A stretch of DNA of 64,000 nt from Pterois miles (taxonomy: Eukaryota; Chordata; Actinopteri; Perciformes; Scorpaenidae), in contig CAMQGK010000567.1 in NCBI GenBank assembly GCA_947000775.1, forward strand, positions 21,110,001 to 21,174,000, read 5' to 3'. Shown one piece after another: positions 48,499 to 59,553 of the stretch. The notes under the pieces are model-generated. The model saw only the letters and a list, made by a program, of their open reading frames with translations, was not told the origin of the DNA and did no database searches. Each line of letters begins with the position of its first letter. The first letter of the stretch is position 1. Made by a program: the position numbers and the translations under genes.

Positions 48499-49992
48499 TG
48501 ACCACAGCACTGTGGCTGCTACAGTAACTCTGATGATAGTGAACTGGAGACAGTAAATGCAGCACCATGGCTGCTACAGTAACTCTAATGATAGTGAACT
48601 GGAAACAGTAAACGCAGCACCATGGCTGCTACAGTAACTCTAATGATAGTGAACTGGAAACAGTGAACGCAGCACCATGGCTGCTACAGTAACTCTAATG
48701 ATAGTGAACTGGAAACAGTGAACGCAGCACCATGGCTGCTACAGTAACTCTCATGATAGTGAACTGGAAACAGTAAATGCAGCACTGTGGCTGCTACAGT
48801 AACTCTGATGATAGTGAACTGGAGACAGTGAACGCAGCACTGTGGCTGTTACAGTAACTCTCATGATAGTGAACTGGAGACAGTAAATGCAGCACTGTGG
48901 CTGCTATAGTAACTCTCATGATAGTGAACTGGAGACAGTAAATGCAGCACTGTGGCTGCTACAGTAACTCTCATGATAGTGAACTGGAGACAGTAAATGC
49001 AGCACTGTGGCTGCTACAGTAACTCTAATGATAGTGAACTGGAAACAGTGGACGCAGCACCGTGGCTGCTACAGTAACTCTGATGATAGTGAACTGGAGA
49101 CAGTGAACGCAGCACTGTGGCTGTTACAGTAACTCTCATGATAGTGAACTGGAGACAGTAAATGCAGCACTGTGGCTGCTACAGTAACTCTCATGATAGT
49201 GAACTGGAGACAGTAAATGCAGCACTGTGGCTGCTACAGTAACTCTAATGATAGTGAACTGGAGACAGTAAATGCAGCACTGTGGCTGCTACAGTAACTC
49301 TAATGATAGTGAACTGGAGACCGTGAACGCAGCACTGTGGCTGCTACAGTAACTCTGATGATAGTGAACTGGAGACAGTGAACGCAGCACTGTGGCTGTT
49401 ACAGTAACTCTCATGATAGTGAACTGGAGACAGTAAATGCAGCACTGCACTGTGGCTGCTACAGTAACTCTCATGATAGTGAACTGGAGACAGTAAATGC
49501 AGCACTGTGGCTGCTACAGTAACTCTAATGATAGTGAACTGGAGACAGTAAATGCAGCACTGTGGCTGCTACAGTAACTCTAATGAAAGTGAACTGGAGA
49601 CCATGAACGCAGCACTGTGGCTGCTACAGTAACTCTGATGATAGTGAACTGGAGACAGTGAACGCAGCACTGTGGCTGTTACAGTAACTCTCATGATAGT
49701 GAACTGGAGACAGTGAACGCAGCACTGTGGCTGCTACAGTAACTCTCATGATAGTGAACTGGAGAGAGTAAATGCAGCACTGTGGCTGCTACAGTAATTC
49801 TCATGATAGTGAACTGGAAACAATGAACGCAGCACCGTGGCTGCTACAGTAACTCTAATGATAGTGAACTGGAAACAGTGAACGCAGCACCGTGGCTGCT
49901 ACAGTAACTCTAATGATAGTGAACTGGAAACAGTGAACGCAGCACCATGGCTGCTACAGTAACTCTCATGATAGTGAACTGGAGACAGTGAC
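48499..49992. repeat. 55-bp minisatellite, 27 tandem copies
   Basis: Each monomer is about 55 bp (agcactgtggctgctacagt, aactctcatgatagtgaact, ggagacagtaaatgc in order). Variable sites are tgtgg/catgg/cgtgg, ctct(a/c/g)atg, gga(g/a)a and aatgc/aacgc. One unit carries a 5-bp insertion near 49445. 55 is not a multiple of 3 and no sustained protein repeat is encoded. Variant patterns show a five-unit higher-order period in the middle of the array. Confidence 0.95.
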
Positions 49993-50455
49993 CAATAATC
50001 AGTTCACTTTAATCATGTTTAAAGTTGCTAAATCAGGATTGGGATTTCTATTGCCTCTCAACGGCTCTAAATATGGCAAAAGCGAGCCTGTAGCTCACAG
50101 CTCAAGGTGCAAACAGTGAACACAACAGCTGACAGAGCTAACAGTGTTTACCTTAGGGTGAACTGGAGGGTGGGTGCTGCACTTCTGCGACAATGCCGTT
50201 GATTATGGCACCGCTATCAGCTATAAACTCTATATGAGAGCAGTGCAGAGCGGCGGAGATGAGCTAGCCAGTGGGGAACGCTCACAAACATGTACTAAAA
50301 GCATGCATGGCCCGCCCCGCGAAGTCAACACAGCAGAGAGAGGCTCAGTGACTTCATTCTCTGCTCAGGTAGACATTACTCCTCTATATCTTTACATAGC
50401 AAACAGTTGTTTGCTGCTATATTAATGCTCTGGATATCAAATTTAGCAGTATTTA
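49993..50455. repeat. Family J repeat
   Basis: Shares gagcagtgcagagcggcggagatgagctagccagtgggg, gtgacttcattctctgctcaggtagacattactcctctat and attaatgctctggata with 20.5-20.77 and 3.69-3.79 kb. Confidence 0.55.
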
Positions 50456-51568
50456 CAGTTGTGTGATGCAGCAACAGCTGTTTTATTCCACAGAGTAAAT
50501 CCGAAACTAACAATACAGCAATGCCTATTCTGATTTTCAGGTTATTATCATGCAAACTGCCTATTCAGGACAGTTGAATAAACTGATGTGACTTGTTGAA
50601 ACGTTAATGTGAATCTTTACGTAATGGCGTCTCCCCCTCATCATTAAGGGTTCCCACTTTTCACTCTGTTGTTGTAGTCAATGCCTCTGTTATAGGACAG
50701 CCAAAGGCAAAAGGGTTCAGTGTCACTGACTGTGAGGCTATATCGGGTTGATAAGCAATACGATTACCTTGGTCCACTAATAGCTTCTGTACGTCCACTG
50801 ATGTTATTAAGCACTGTGATAAATGCAAACCCCCACAGTTCAGTCATCAGTTTTGCTTTGCAACTTCACTTCCTGCTGCACAATATGGACTGAAATTAAA
50901 GCAAACGCTAAATCGCTCTGACAGGGAAAATGGACCTCGAACATTTAGATCCATAACGCAATATGTCTCCGCTTCTGCCACTGTTATTTTGCATGTAGGA
51001 GTCTGACCTTTCTAATGAGGCTGGATGACAGAGCCACAGAGGGCTAAAATATCTTTTATTAGCACGAATGTTTTGGGAAACAAAGACACCAAATTCTACA
51101 TAAGCATCTCTGCTGATCCAGACTAATGACCTGCTCACCTACGATCTGTTTAATACTGAGTTTTCTCTGAGAACACAACCTGCCGGCTCCTGCTCTTTTT
51201 TTTTAATCTTCATCATTATTGCTAGCAGCGAGCAGCAGCCCCTTGTTTTGTTTTCTTCCTCTAATGGTCACTGACTGATTCTGCGCTATCATGTTGCTGT
51301 CAGATTGAAAGAGCTCATTAGCTCTGCTTCACAATTAGATAAATTAGGATTCGAAGAGAGAACATACAGATCTAAACATCTTTTGTTGGTGGTTTGGACT
51401 AATTCCTGATTTAAATATATATATGCAATAGTTACATAACACACGCTTGTGTTCAGAGCCGTATCACACTGGATAGAATTAACAAGTTGTGGTTTCGCGT
51501 GTTTTGTTTTGCTTGTTTGGCTCTGAACCAAATGCTGAAATCAGCTCCAGTCCATCAGTCACAAGATC
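50456..51568. other. Intergenic, nothing recognised
   Basis: About 1.1 kb without an identifiable gene or repeat. Confidence 0.5.
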
Positions 51569-51576
51569 CACTAGAT

Positions 51577-52241
51577 CAAGGGTGTCAAACATACAGCTTG
51601 AGGGCCAGAACTGGCCCGCCAAAGGGTCTAATCTGGCCCGCTGGATGACTTGCAGAAAAGTATGAGATTTTATTTTTTCAAGGCTCAATTCTAAAATACT
51701 GTCACATTTATGATTTTCAACAGGAATTATGTCCAAATTTAAGTTAAAGTAAGTCTGAATTTTGACATAGGAAGCCATAATGATGAGATATTACATCAAA
51801 TTTATTATTAGTTATCATAGAGAGTCATAATTAAGGGAAAAGTTATATTTTTATTTTAAAGTGAAATTTCATTTTTCAAGGCTTGATTTTTAGATATTTT
51901 GCCACATTTAGGACTTTTTATGGGAATTATGTCCAGATTTTAAGTACATAATATTGACATAGTAAACCAAAGTTACGAGCTATTAAGTTGAATTTATGAC
52001 TTTTTAAGTCAGAATGACTCAGTCCAATTTTGCAGCAATGCACCACTATTTGTATTTTGGGCTGGATTTTTCATTAATTGTGATTATTTTCAGAATGTAC
52101 TTGTACTTGTTAACACTAACAGGAAGGGGACACTTGAAGCTGTTGTTATTTCTAGGTTACTATGCAGTGGTTTTACTGTCCCACTGGACATCAAACTGGA
52201 CTGTATGTGGCCCCTGAACTAAAATGAGTTTGATACCCCTG
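51577..52241. mobile_element. 665-bp hAT-type MITE with perfect 8-bp target duplication
   Basis: cactagat occurs immediately left (51569-51576) and right (52242-52249). The ends caagggtgtcaaacatac and atgagtttgatacccctg are imperfect inverted repeats, followed inside by gggccagaactggcccgcc and its counterpart tgtggcccctgaac. No transposase is encoded. This is a common fish/vertebrate hAT-like short element. Confidence 0.85.
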
Positions 52242-52249
52242 CACTAGAT

Positions 52250-52957
52250 CCTTATGGCTTTGCGATGTCCTCCCCTTTTGGCTTGTGAAGATCACTGTTC
52301 TTGCTGGCCAGAGTAGACTCAGATCCACAGTCCACAAGCCTGGCTCCCACTCTTCATCCCACAAACTTTTCCATAATGTGAAACCATCGATCATTGTTCC
52401 AAACCAACGAGATCAGCACTGTTAACCACCCAGTGAGAAACAGGTAACAAAACAACTCAAGAAAGAAGAAGAGCAGCGTATTGCTTTTGTCAAGTTAAGA
52501 TCTGGTTATTTTTAAATATAATATAACAGATGTATGGCTCCTCTGTTGCACATTTTTGGTGCACTTTTAAAACACTTGGAAAAGTGGAAGTGTGCGGGTG
52601 GTACCATGACCACAAGTGTTCCTGTACAAGTGGAGATACTGCAGACATGGATATTAAAAAGACAAACAAAGATCTTCACCAGCCGCAAAGAACATTGGGT
52701 TGACAAGGAAGAGGTTCAAACAGGCCCAGTCCCGGCCTCTGGGATGGGACTTTGCTAAGTAACCGTTGCCATGCCTGTCAAACTTTGCATTCTTGCACCA
52801 CATACGCAGTTTACAGTGATAACAACGGCTGATTTAACACTCGAAACACGTATAAATTTTAAACAATGGGTCATTAATTTTACACAGAGGTAGACAAAAG
52901 TAGGTTTGTAATTTATAGCTGGTGAGTGTCGATGGAATGATAATTGTCACCATTTTT
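52250..52957. other. Intergenic, nothing recognised
   Basis: About 700 bp with no nameable feature. Confidence 0.5.
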
Positions 52958-53550
52958 TTTCAGCTGCAGCTAGCTAGCAAACGTTAGCTTCATGAGGCTC
53001 CGACTGATTTTTTTTTTCATTTCTTGTAAAACCATAGAATATAAGAAGTGGACGTAGTCACTGTGATTTGTTTTTGGACTACAGTTTTGAAGCCCCAGTT
53101 TGTCATTCTGCTCATGACCATCTTGGTTTTTAGTCATCGCCATCTTGGTTTTTGGAACCAGAATTACAGCAACCGTTTTAGGCAAACAAAACTGTGAAAG
53201 GGTTAAAGTTGTAAGATGAAAACATGGACAACACCATGGTAGCAAGCTGTCAATCACAAGTTAGCCAAGCCCTACAGCATCCCCTGCTTTACAGTCTATT
53301 GACTATAAATGCAACCATAATTTACTAAATGAACATCACGCTGTATTGAAGAAGACTTGAGACTGGTGATTGAGATAAACTCATGTTTACAATGTTTATT
53401 GAGGTAATAAATCAAGTGAGAGTAGACTCATTTTCTCAAAGACTTGTATATAATCTGACTTATTTTTGCATTTGTTGCCTCCTGCTGGCTATTGAAAGAA
53501 TGCAAGTTTAAGGAACTTCAGCATTAGCTTCACTTTCAGACCCGGAGGTA
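52958..53550 (+). repeat. Interspersed repeat family C, copy 4
   Basis: Starts with the extended left part (cagctgcagctagctagcaaacgttagcttcatgaggctccgactg) shared with copy 3 and ends near ttcagcattagcttcacttt. It has a small internal duplication of the gccatcttggtttt block near 53.13 kb. Confidence 0.75.
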
Positions 53551-55775
53551 GCTCACTTTGTAAAACCGAGAACCCTATAAAAGGTAAACGTGGTGGCACC
53601 TGGAGTCTTTACACCAACCAGCCTGAAAACAGCAGCCAGTTTTAGTGGTGTGTTCAGTGTTGTGCAGCAAAGAAGTGTTGCCAAATGCATTGCTCCATGA
53701 AAATGTCCACTTCAGCAAATTGAATTAAATCAACATATGTCTCACTGGGATGTTTGTTGTTCCACTGGCTCTTATCACACATATGAGATGTGGAAATGGA
53801 GTGTAATAACATTAATCTTAATTGCATTAAATGGGGCATGCCAATGGTGTGGGATACGGATCACATACTGCTTTTAACAACAAGTTACGTGACCCAGAAA
53901 GTTTTAAATGTGGATGCAAATCACTCAGAATAATAGTTAACAAACAAAATTTCTTGATGGATGGGGAATGTCGAGGACAGTCACAGTTCAAGTAAACATT
54001 GTCCTCTCAGCTTATGTTTTCCTTTAAGGGCTGCAGAAGAGTCTGAAGAGGGGAACTTTCTCAGCACAACCCTCATCATTTTTTTAGCCTGAAATTTGAC
54101 TTTCAAATTGCAAAAGAAATGTTTAGGGTTGACAATTTATATATTGGTCAAAATACAAAACTTAGGATTGGTTATTTATGTAGCTTGATGTCATTACCTG
54201 ATCCTACTTCAGGCATAAAATAAAGCATATTCAATATTTGTTATAATTTATTTTTTTCCTCTATTAATCCTGTCACATATTGGTAAGAAATATGAGTCAT
54301 AAGATGTTTTGGTGTTGACTTTCCATTAAGAGGCAAATATCTCATCAGTGTTTACCATTATAACAGAGGAACAGAAACCTTGTTAATGCTCCCATCTTGA
54401 CACCATGAAATTGAATGCCTATCCTATGCGTGTTTTTCATCAAACAGTTGTCAACATTGTGTTTAGTCTTTCATTTGCACAGGTCATGTTTCTGTGTGAG
54501 AGAGAAATGTGCTCTCTTTGATAAGACTAAGAAATACTTTCAGATGATTTTCAAGGGACTGGCTGCTATGAAATTAAAAAAAGCTTTAAAGCATATTGGT
54601 TCATATAGCAGAGAGCATCCTATCTGGTTAAAAATCAAAGCTAAAAATATTTTTTCCTTGTGTTTAGTTATGTACCCGCAACGTCTGGCATAGCTATTAT
54701 TCCAGTTTGAAAGTTCAGTTCTCCTCCAGTCAGTTTAAGGTCCAAAACAAAGATAGGTAGAGAAAGAAGGTATGTCTCTGTGCGTTTGTGCATTAATAAC
54801 ATCATTAACTGCATCCTCAATGGATGTTTTCCAGCACAGTGGTCAGTCTGTATTATATCAGCGATAGAGTGCCTGATAAGGAGGAAACTACAAGCACAAA
54901 CATGCGTCTGCGTCTACAAAGTAAAGCGGCACATACACTGAAAAAGAAGGACGTATGTGGAATTATGTGTCATTACCAACCTATGTCATCACACCGCTCT
55001 TTCACTGAGCTCCATGACAACCACACATGGTAACTGTCTCGCCATTACATGACTTTTTGGGGTTATGCAACCTGTCCATTAACTATATGCAACAAAAGAG
55101 CAGATCTGTATATTTTTCCACATATATGCTGATCTCTTGTTGAGATCTGTCATTCAGCAGTCTGTCGTTCATTCTTTACTGTTGCATCACAAAAAGTAAA
55201 GTGGAGCCGAGTTTGACCCTGGAGACAACCATCATCATTCATACACTGACATCAGTATAGACAGCAAGTAAACCATGGGGCATGGAAAAATATCAGGTGT
55301 CTTTTAAAGCTGAACATGATGGATTGTTGCTTCACTGTAAAAGGTATTACTTGGAAAAATAAAACCTGGAACAATATAAAATGAGAAGAAGCCACAAACC
55401 CACACTGCATTTGAACCAAGACTCACAACTCTCTTCTCAGAATTTGAAAGTCAAAATCTTCACATGAAGACAACTTGTGAAAGCACAGTTATATTGTATT
55501 AAAGTGTTTCTAATTGGGAGCTTTTGTTCACTCTAGTACAGGCTGACTCAAGACAGAGGAGAGCTGACAGGCAGCTGAACATGTGCAGCGTATAAAAACA
55601 GTACCAAGACCGGGATCTGCGTCAGAACAAATCGAATCGGTGGGGCATTATGGTAACCGCAAACTGCTGTCTGAGAACCCAATCTATGTACTGAATTCTT
55701 GATAAAGAGTTTGTCGTCAGCAACCAGTACGGCCACCTAGCTCCTATTCCAAAGCATGCTGCAAAGTCTCTCTCT
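53551..55775. other. Intergenic, nothing recognised
   Basis: About 2.2 kb; short open frames only, none recognised. Confidence 0.5.
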
Positions 55776-56440
55776 TTCACACACATGCAATATGAAAATA
55801 TATAATCTTTATGCAGTGGTCACCATAAGGGTCTGAAATTAACACCCTGCAAACACAGGTAGATTTTTCGTTTGCCAGGTAAATCTCAGAAGGCTATCTG
55901 GTGCACACTGGTGAGTATATATCTGTACAGAAATAGTCATGTAATAAAAAACTGTACTCGGTTAGACTGACAGTCTTTACCACGTGGTCATTTATGGGCT
56001 CGTCTGGTCTCTGTGTCGGTGTTCGACACACACACCAGGGACGATCCGTGTTCAGGACTAACAGCTACCATTAACTAGCTTCCATCCTGCTGATTTCAAC
56101 ACAGTGGGGGCTACTGATTTACATTTTGAGGCCTCTACTCAGCACAGAGTTGACGAATGTAAATACTTACTTTACAATTCTAAAGCGTTCCACACAGAGT
56201 TCAGAAGTGACGGACAAAAAAAATGTTGAGTCACCTGCCACTGTGGCAGGTGAGCAAAAAGCTTAATTTCAGAGTGAAAAAGTTAATTTCAGACACTATA
56301 AACTGTCTGGTACAAATGCACTAACATTCTCCATTATTACAAACAAATACACAGAATATAAAACATACTATTTTTCCAGTGCAACACTGTCCCCCAGAGG
56401 GCAAAGAAGGCCTAGTATTAAAAAGTGTTATCAGGTGATA
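55776..56440. repeat. Family I repeat (copy 1) split by a small DNA element
   Basis: caatatgaaaatatataatctttatgcagtggtcaccataa (left) and taaactgtctggtacaaatgcac ... ctgtcccccagagggcaaagaaggcctag (right) match 58.98-59.18 kb, where the two parts are nearly contiguous. A 465-bp element separates them here. Confidence 0.65.
55829..56293. mobile_element. Small DNA element with ends GTCTGAAATTAAC and a near-perfect 8-bp duplication
   Basis: The left end gggtctgaaattaac and right end gttaatttcaga are inverted. Flanks are caccataa (55821-55828) and cactataa (56294-56301), one mismatch in 8. The interior includes gccactgtggcaggtgagc. The empty site is visible in family I copy 2 near 59.05-59.07 kb. 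Confidence 0.7.
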
Positions 56441-56529
56441 TTTTCTTTAGAAACCTCTGGCTACAGGTTTACTTCATTTTCACATAACCCTGTAACAATG
56501 TGGGACATGGAGAGAAAAAAATCCACGTA

Positions 56530-56780
56530 CACAGTTGTGTTTCCATGACATTAGATTGACTTACATTAATTTCCTTGAGACTTACCCTAACCCTAACTGT
56601 AACTTCTACTTGCCTAATCCTAATCACAACCTAAACCTAACCCTGAACCAAGTCCTTGCCTTAAAATATAATGTTTTATGTTATGGGGACGTGCATTTTG
56701 TCCCCAAAAGGAAGGCAAGCCCACAATGTGACTATGTAAACAGATTTGTGTCCCCACATCATACAGTAATACACGCACAC
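56530..56780 (+). repeat. Fish repeat carrying degenerate CCCTAA telomere-like units
   Basis: cttaccctaaccctaactgtaac and cctaaacctaaccctgaacc sit in a recognisable context (attaatttccttgagacttacc, tttatgttatggggacgtgcattttgtcccc). This context recurs in fish genomes, so the TTAGGG-like units are probably part of a repeat rather than a relic telomere. Confidence 0.6.
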
Positions 56781-56985
56781 AGCACTGTGCACACACAATG
56801 CACAAAACATAGACCACACTGTAAACATAGCATTTCAAATGTGTCAGGCTATTAGAAACAAGACACACTCCACTCTTGCCGAATAAACTCAGACAGGGCC
56901 CTAATATCATTCAACAGTTTTGCGTAATAATCGTGAAAGCCAAGGCTGGCATCATAAAGTGAATTAAACTCATCATGTCCTACCT

Positions 56986-57255
56986 TTAGATGACTTGTAA
57001 GCGGCGGGTGTTGGTGCTGAACCTCAGAACAGTGTCCGTCCTCTCAGTTGTGAATTTCCCAGTTAAGTCCCTCTCTAACGCGAGCTCTTGAGTAGCACTG
57101 CAGTCCGAAAATATGTTTCTCAGAGTGGAGACTGAATTGTCAAACATTGCACTGGAGGCCCCAGATGTTAAGACGTGTTTGAAAGCAGTCAAGACGCTGG
57201 ATGGTCGGATGTGATGTATGGTCCATTCCCCATCGATTGGTTTTGTCTGTCTCAA
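56986..57255 (-). pseudogene. Possible C-terminal remnant of a hAT / zf-MYM-like transposase
   Basis: An 89-codon minus strand frame. The part around FDNSVSTLRNIFSDCS, then ERDLTGKFTTE and RRLQVI at the end, resembles from memory the C-termini of hAT-type transposases of the zinc-finger MYM/TTF group. It lies 42 bases downstream of the frame at 57298-57537 on the same strand. The catalytic core is absent. The match is from memory and could be wrong. Confidence 0.4.
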
Positions 57256-57297
57256 TTATAGGCGACCGTGACAGGTCCATAATATGCTCCACAGCCT

Positions 57298-57537
57298 TTA
57301 TTCATTTTCTGGATTCAGTATAACCATCCTTCCACAGTTAAAGAAGCCTCCAGCAGTCACAAATGCTTCTGGTGTTCGAGACCTCCAGGTAGCACCAGAC
57401 TGCTGACAGCTACAACAAAATGGTACATCTGCTATGACACTGAATACCAGCAATGTGAGAGACAAACAAACGCTTCCTACCTCTGCAAATGCTGGCAGGG
57501 TGTTGTTGCTGTTGTAAAACGAGCTGTTAAGTCTCAA
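57298..57537 (-). pseudogene. Possible TTF-type zinc-finger remnant of the same transposon
   Basis: A 79-codon minus strand frame whose end (PFCCSCQQ, then EAFVTAGGFFNCGRM) resembles a TTF-type zinc finger (C-x2-C, then F-x-GF-x-NW), usually found at the N-terminus of hAT/ZMYM proteins. If so, it and the next frame are the two ends of an internally deleted gene. Conservation is weak. Confidence 0.35.
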
Positions 57538-57610
57538 GGTCCTCTATGGGTCGTCGTCCACAGCTAACGTTAGCTCTCATGCTAGCAGGTGGAGGAAGGA
57601 GCCGGCGGCT

Positions 57611-58058
57611 TATGGTGCCTTCAAATGAAACTCCTACATGGGAAGTCCTGCACAGCATACGTTACGTTCAAGTGGTTGAGTTGAGGAGAACACCGCTGTT
57701 AAGCAACGGCAATATTAACGTTACTGTCTGAGTCTAGAAGCCTAACAATTTAGCATGCTAGCAAATGGGTAACATAAAGCCAGAAATGAAGGACATAATG
57801 ACAGAGGAGAAAGATGAGGTCGTTGAGAAAATCACCATTTTCCGCAGACAGATTATACAATTACCAGGGAAAACAATATATGACTAAAATTATAATATAC
57901 TGCACAATATTAACTTATTTTGCACCAATAAATGAACTTCCATGGGCTCCACCATTTCTCACAACGTCAACAAACACGTCACAAGTCGTGAACTCGGGGG
58001 CGTTCATATGGTTCAACTCGTAAACGCGGTAAAAACGACCTCATTTGAAGGCACCATA
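57611..58058. mobile_element. TIR element (copy 2) with perfect 18-bp ends
   Basis: tatggtgccttcaaatga at 57611-57628 is exactly inverted at 58041-58058. The outermost TA may be the target duplication. The 448-bp non-coding interior matches 2652-3160 throughout. Intact ends suggest this is the younger copy. Confidence 0.8.
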
Positions 58059-58974
58059 GGTAAGGTAGAGAGAAACATATAGACGGGAAACAGTGTTTAA
58101 TACAACACCTTGCTCGTCACAGGTGGCGGTGTTAGGTACATTTGCTCGTTCCGTAGGAGGATCTGTTTCCTTTTAATCATTTCGACGTGCATCTTAATAA
58201 CCGCTTCATCTCACTGTAAACATAATTAGCGCCGTCTGCTCACTGCACGCGGTGACGCACGACGCGCTTATCTTGACGTAATGACAACATAGGTCATAGG
58301 TCAAGCACCTGACCAATGAGCACACGCTCCCAAACGTGACCTCGTCGAAGATGCTCTATAATAAAGATGTGTGCCTACAACAACTTTCTGAACTGACCTT
58401 ATGCAAGTGTTTTTTTTTTCTTTTTCTTTTAATTTCCTTTAATTTAGCTCAAATTGTTCACTTTTAATATGATATAAATAAATTAATAAAACACAAAGGT
58501 TGAGCCAAAGTTTTGGCCTGTTGCGGGTTGGTGGGGCACAATAACTCATTTATAAAACTTTTTGTGAAGGAAAATTAACTGGATTTGGTTCTGTATATGT
58601 TGAATATGTTTTAAAATGCTGTATTTTCTTACATGTAAACGTGTTACACTGATATGTATATCATACCTTAAGGGAAAACTGTGGAAAAGGTTGGCATGAG
58701 AACCTTTTTAATTGTGCCCCTGTCATGTGAAAATGATCTACCATTAAAACACTCCCTCTGAATCTATATATATAAAAAATAATAATAATTTGGGGGGAAT
58801 GGCCCATGTAGCCAACCACAGAAGTTCAAGTAATAAATAACCTACAAGGCAGTGAGAGCTTGCAAGAGATTGTTTTATTGATTGAACCAGTCTTGTTTTC
58901 ACTGTTGTAAACATGCATTTTTTTTTTCCAGAGTGCACAGGGATTAAAAAAAAAAAAAAAAAAGTGTTATCTTG
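58059..58974. other. Intergenic, CpG-richer patch then A/T-rich
   Basis: 58.10-58.35 kb is richer in CG dinucleotides than its surroundings (gcgccgtctgctcactgcacgcggtgacgcacgacgcgc), but no gene start is evident. It may belong to the decayed transposon to its left. An A run lies at 58945-58963. Confidence 0.4.
58874..58879 (-). terminator. Candidate slc25a10 polyadenylation signal
   Basis: AATAAA on the minus strand (tttatt on the plus), about 675 bases past the stop codon. It lies beyond a family I repeat, so the true 3' end may be elsewhere. Confidence 0.25.
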
Positions 58975-59190
58975 ACTCCAAACTTGCCTTTCATCACAAA
59001 CCTAAAAACGCTTCCCACAATATGAAATAAATAATCTTCTTTTGGCAAAGGTCACCAAAAACTGTGTTGTACAACCACACTAAAATTCTGCATCATTACA
59101 GATGAATTCACAGTATATAATGCACTATTTTTCCTGTGAGAGACTGTCCCCCAGAGGGTAAAGAAGGCCTAGAATTAAAAAAAATCTAAT
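58975..59190. repeat. Family I repeat (copy 2), uninterrupted
   Basis: cacaatatgaaataaataatcttct, ggtcaccaaaaactgtgttgtacaacc and gactgtcccccagagggtaaagaaggcctag match 55.78-56.43 kb. It lies in the 3' flank of slc25a10. Confidence 0.65.
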
Positions 59191-59553
59191 TGCATGGTGC
59201 ACTTAGCAGCTGATGTAACTTTGAGGACCTTTGACTACCTTCTTTTTACAACCATTGTGTAAGATTTATCACAGGTAATATAACTCTTTTGACATTGTAA
59301 GTTAATACAACCTGGTAATTCAAGTCATCTGTGTCTGCATCTGTGGGAGACAGAGACTCACGTCTTACTACATGATTCACTTTCATTTTTGTGCAAAAAT
59401 GACATGACATTGGTGTTTTATGTCCTCTTGGTTCTTGTTATTAGTGATATCTATATGACTCCTGCTGAGCTGGCTTTGTAAGAATAGCATCAATGATGAA
59501 GCTGTCTAACAACAGAGAACCGGTGAAATTGCAAAGATGTCCCCACAACACTC

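Noticed and set aside
49289..49474. Minus strand frame reading through the minisatellite
   Set aside because: The 55-bp unit shifts frame each copy, so the apparent repeated peptide is a by-product of the tandem DNA.
48499..49992. CRISPR-like array (regular direct repeats)
   Set aside because: Units are contiguous without unique spacers, and the genome is a vertebrate; this is a minisatellite.
56580..56650. True interstitial telomere
   Set aside because: Units are degenerate, few, and embedded in a dispersed fish repeat context.
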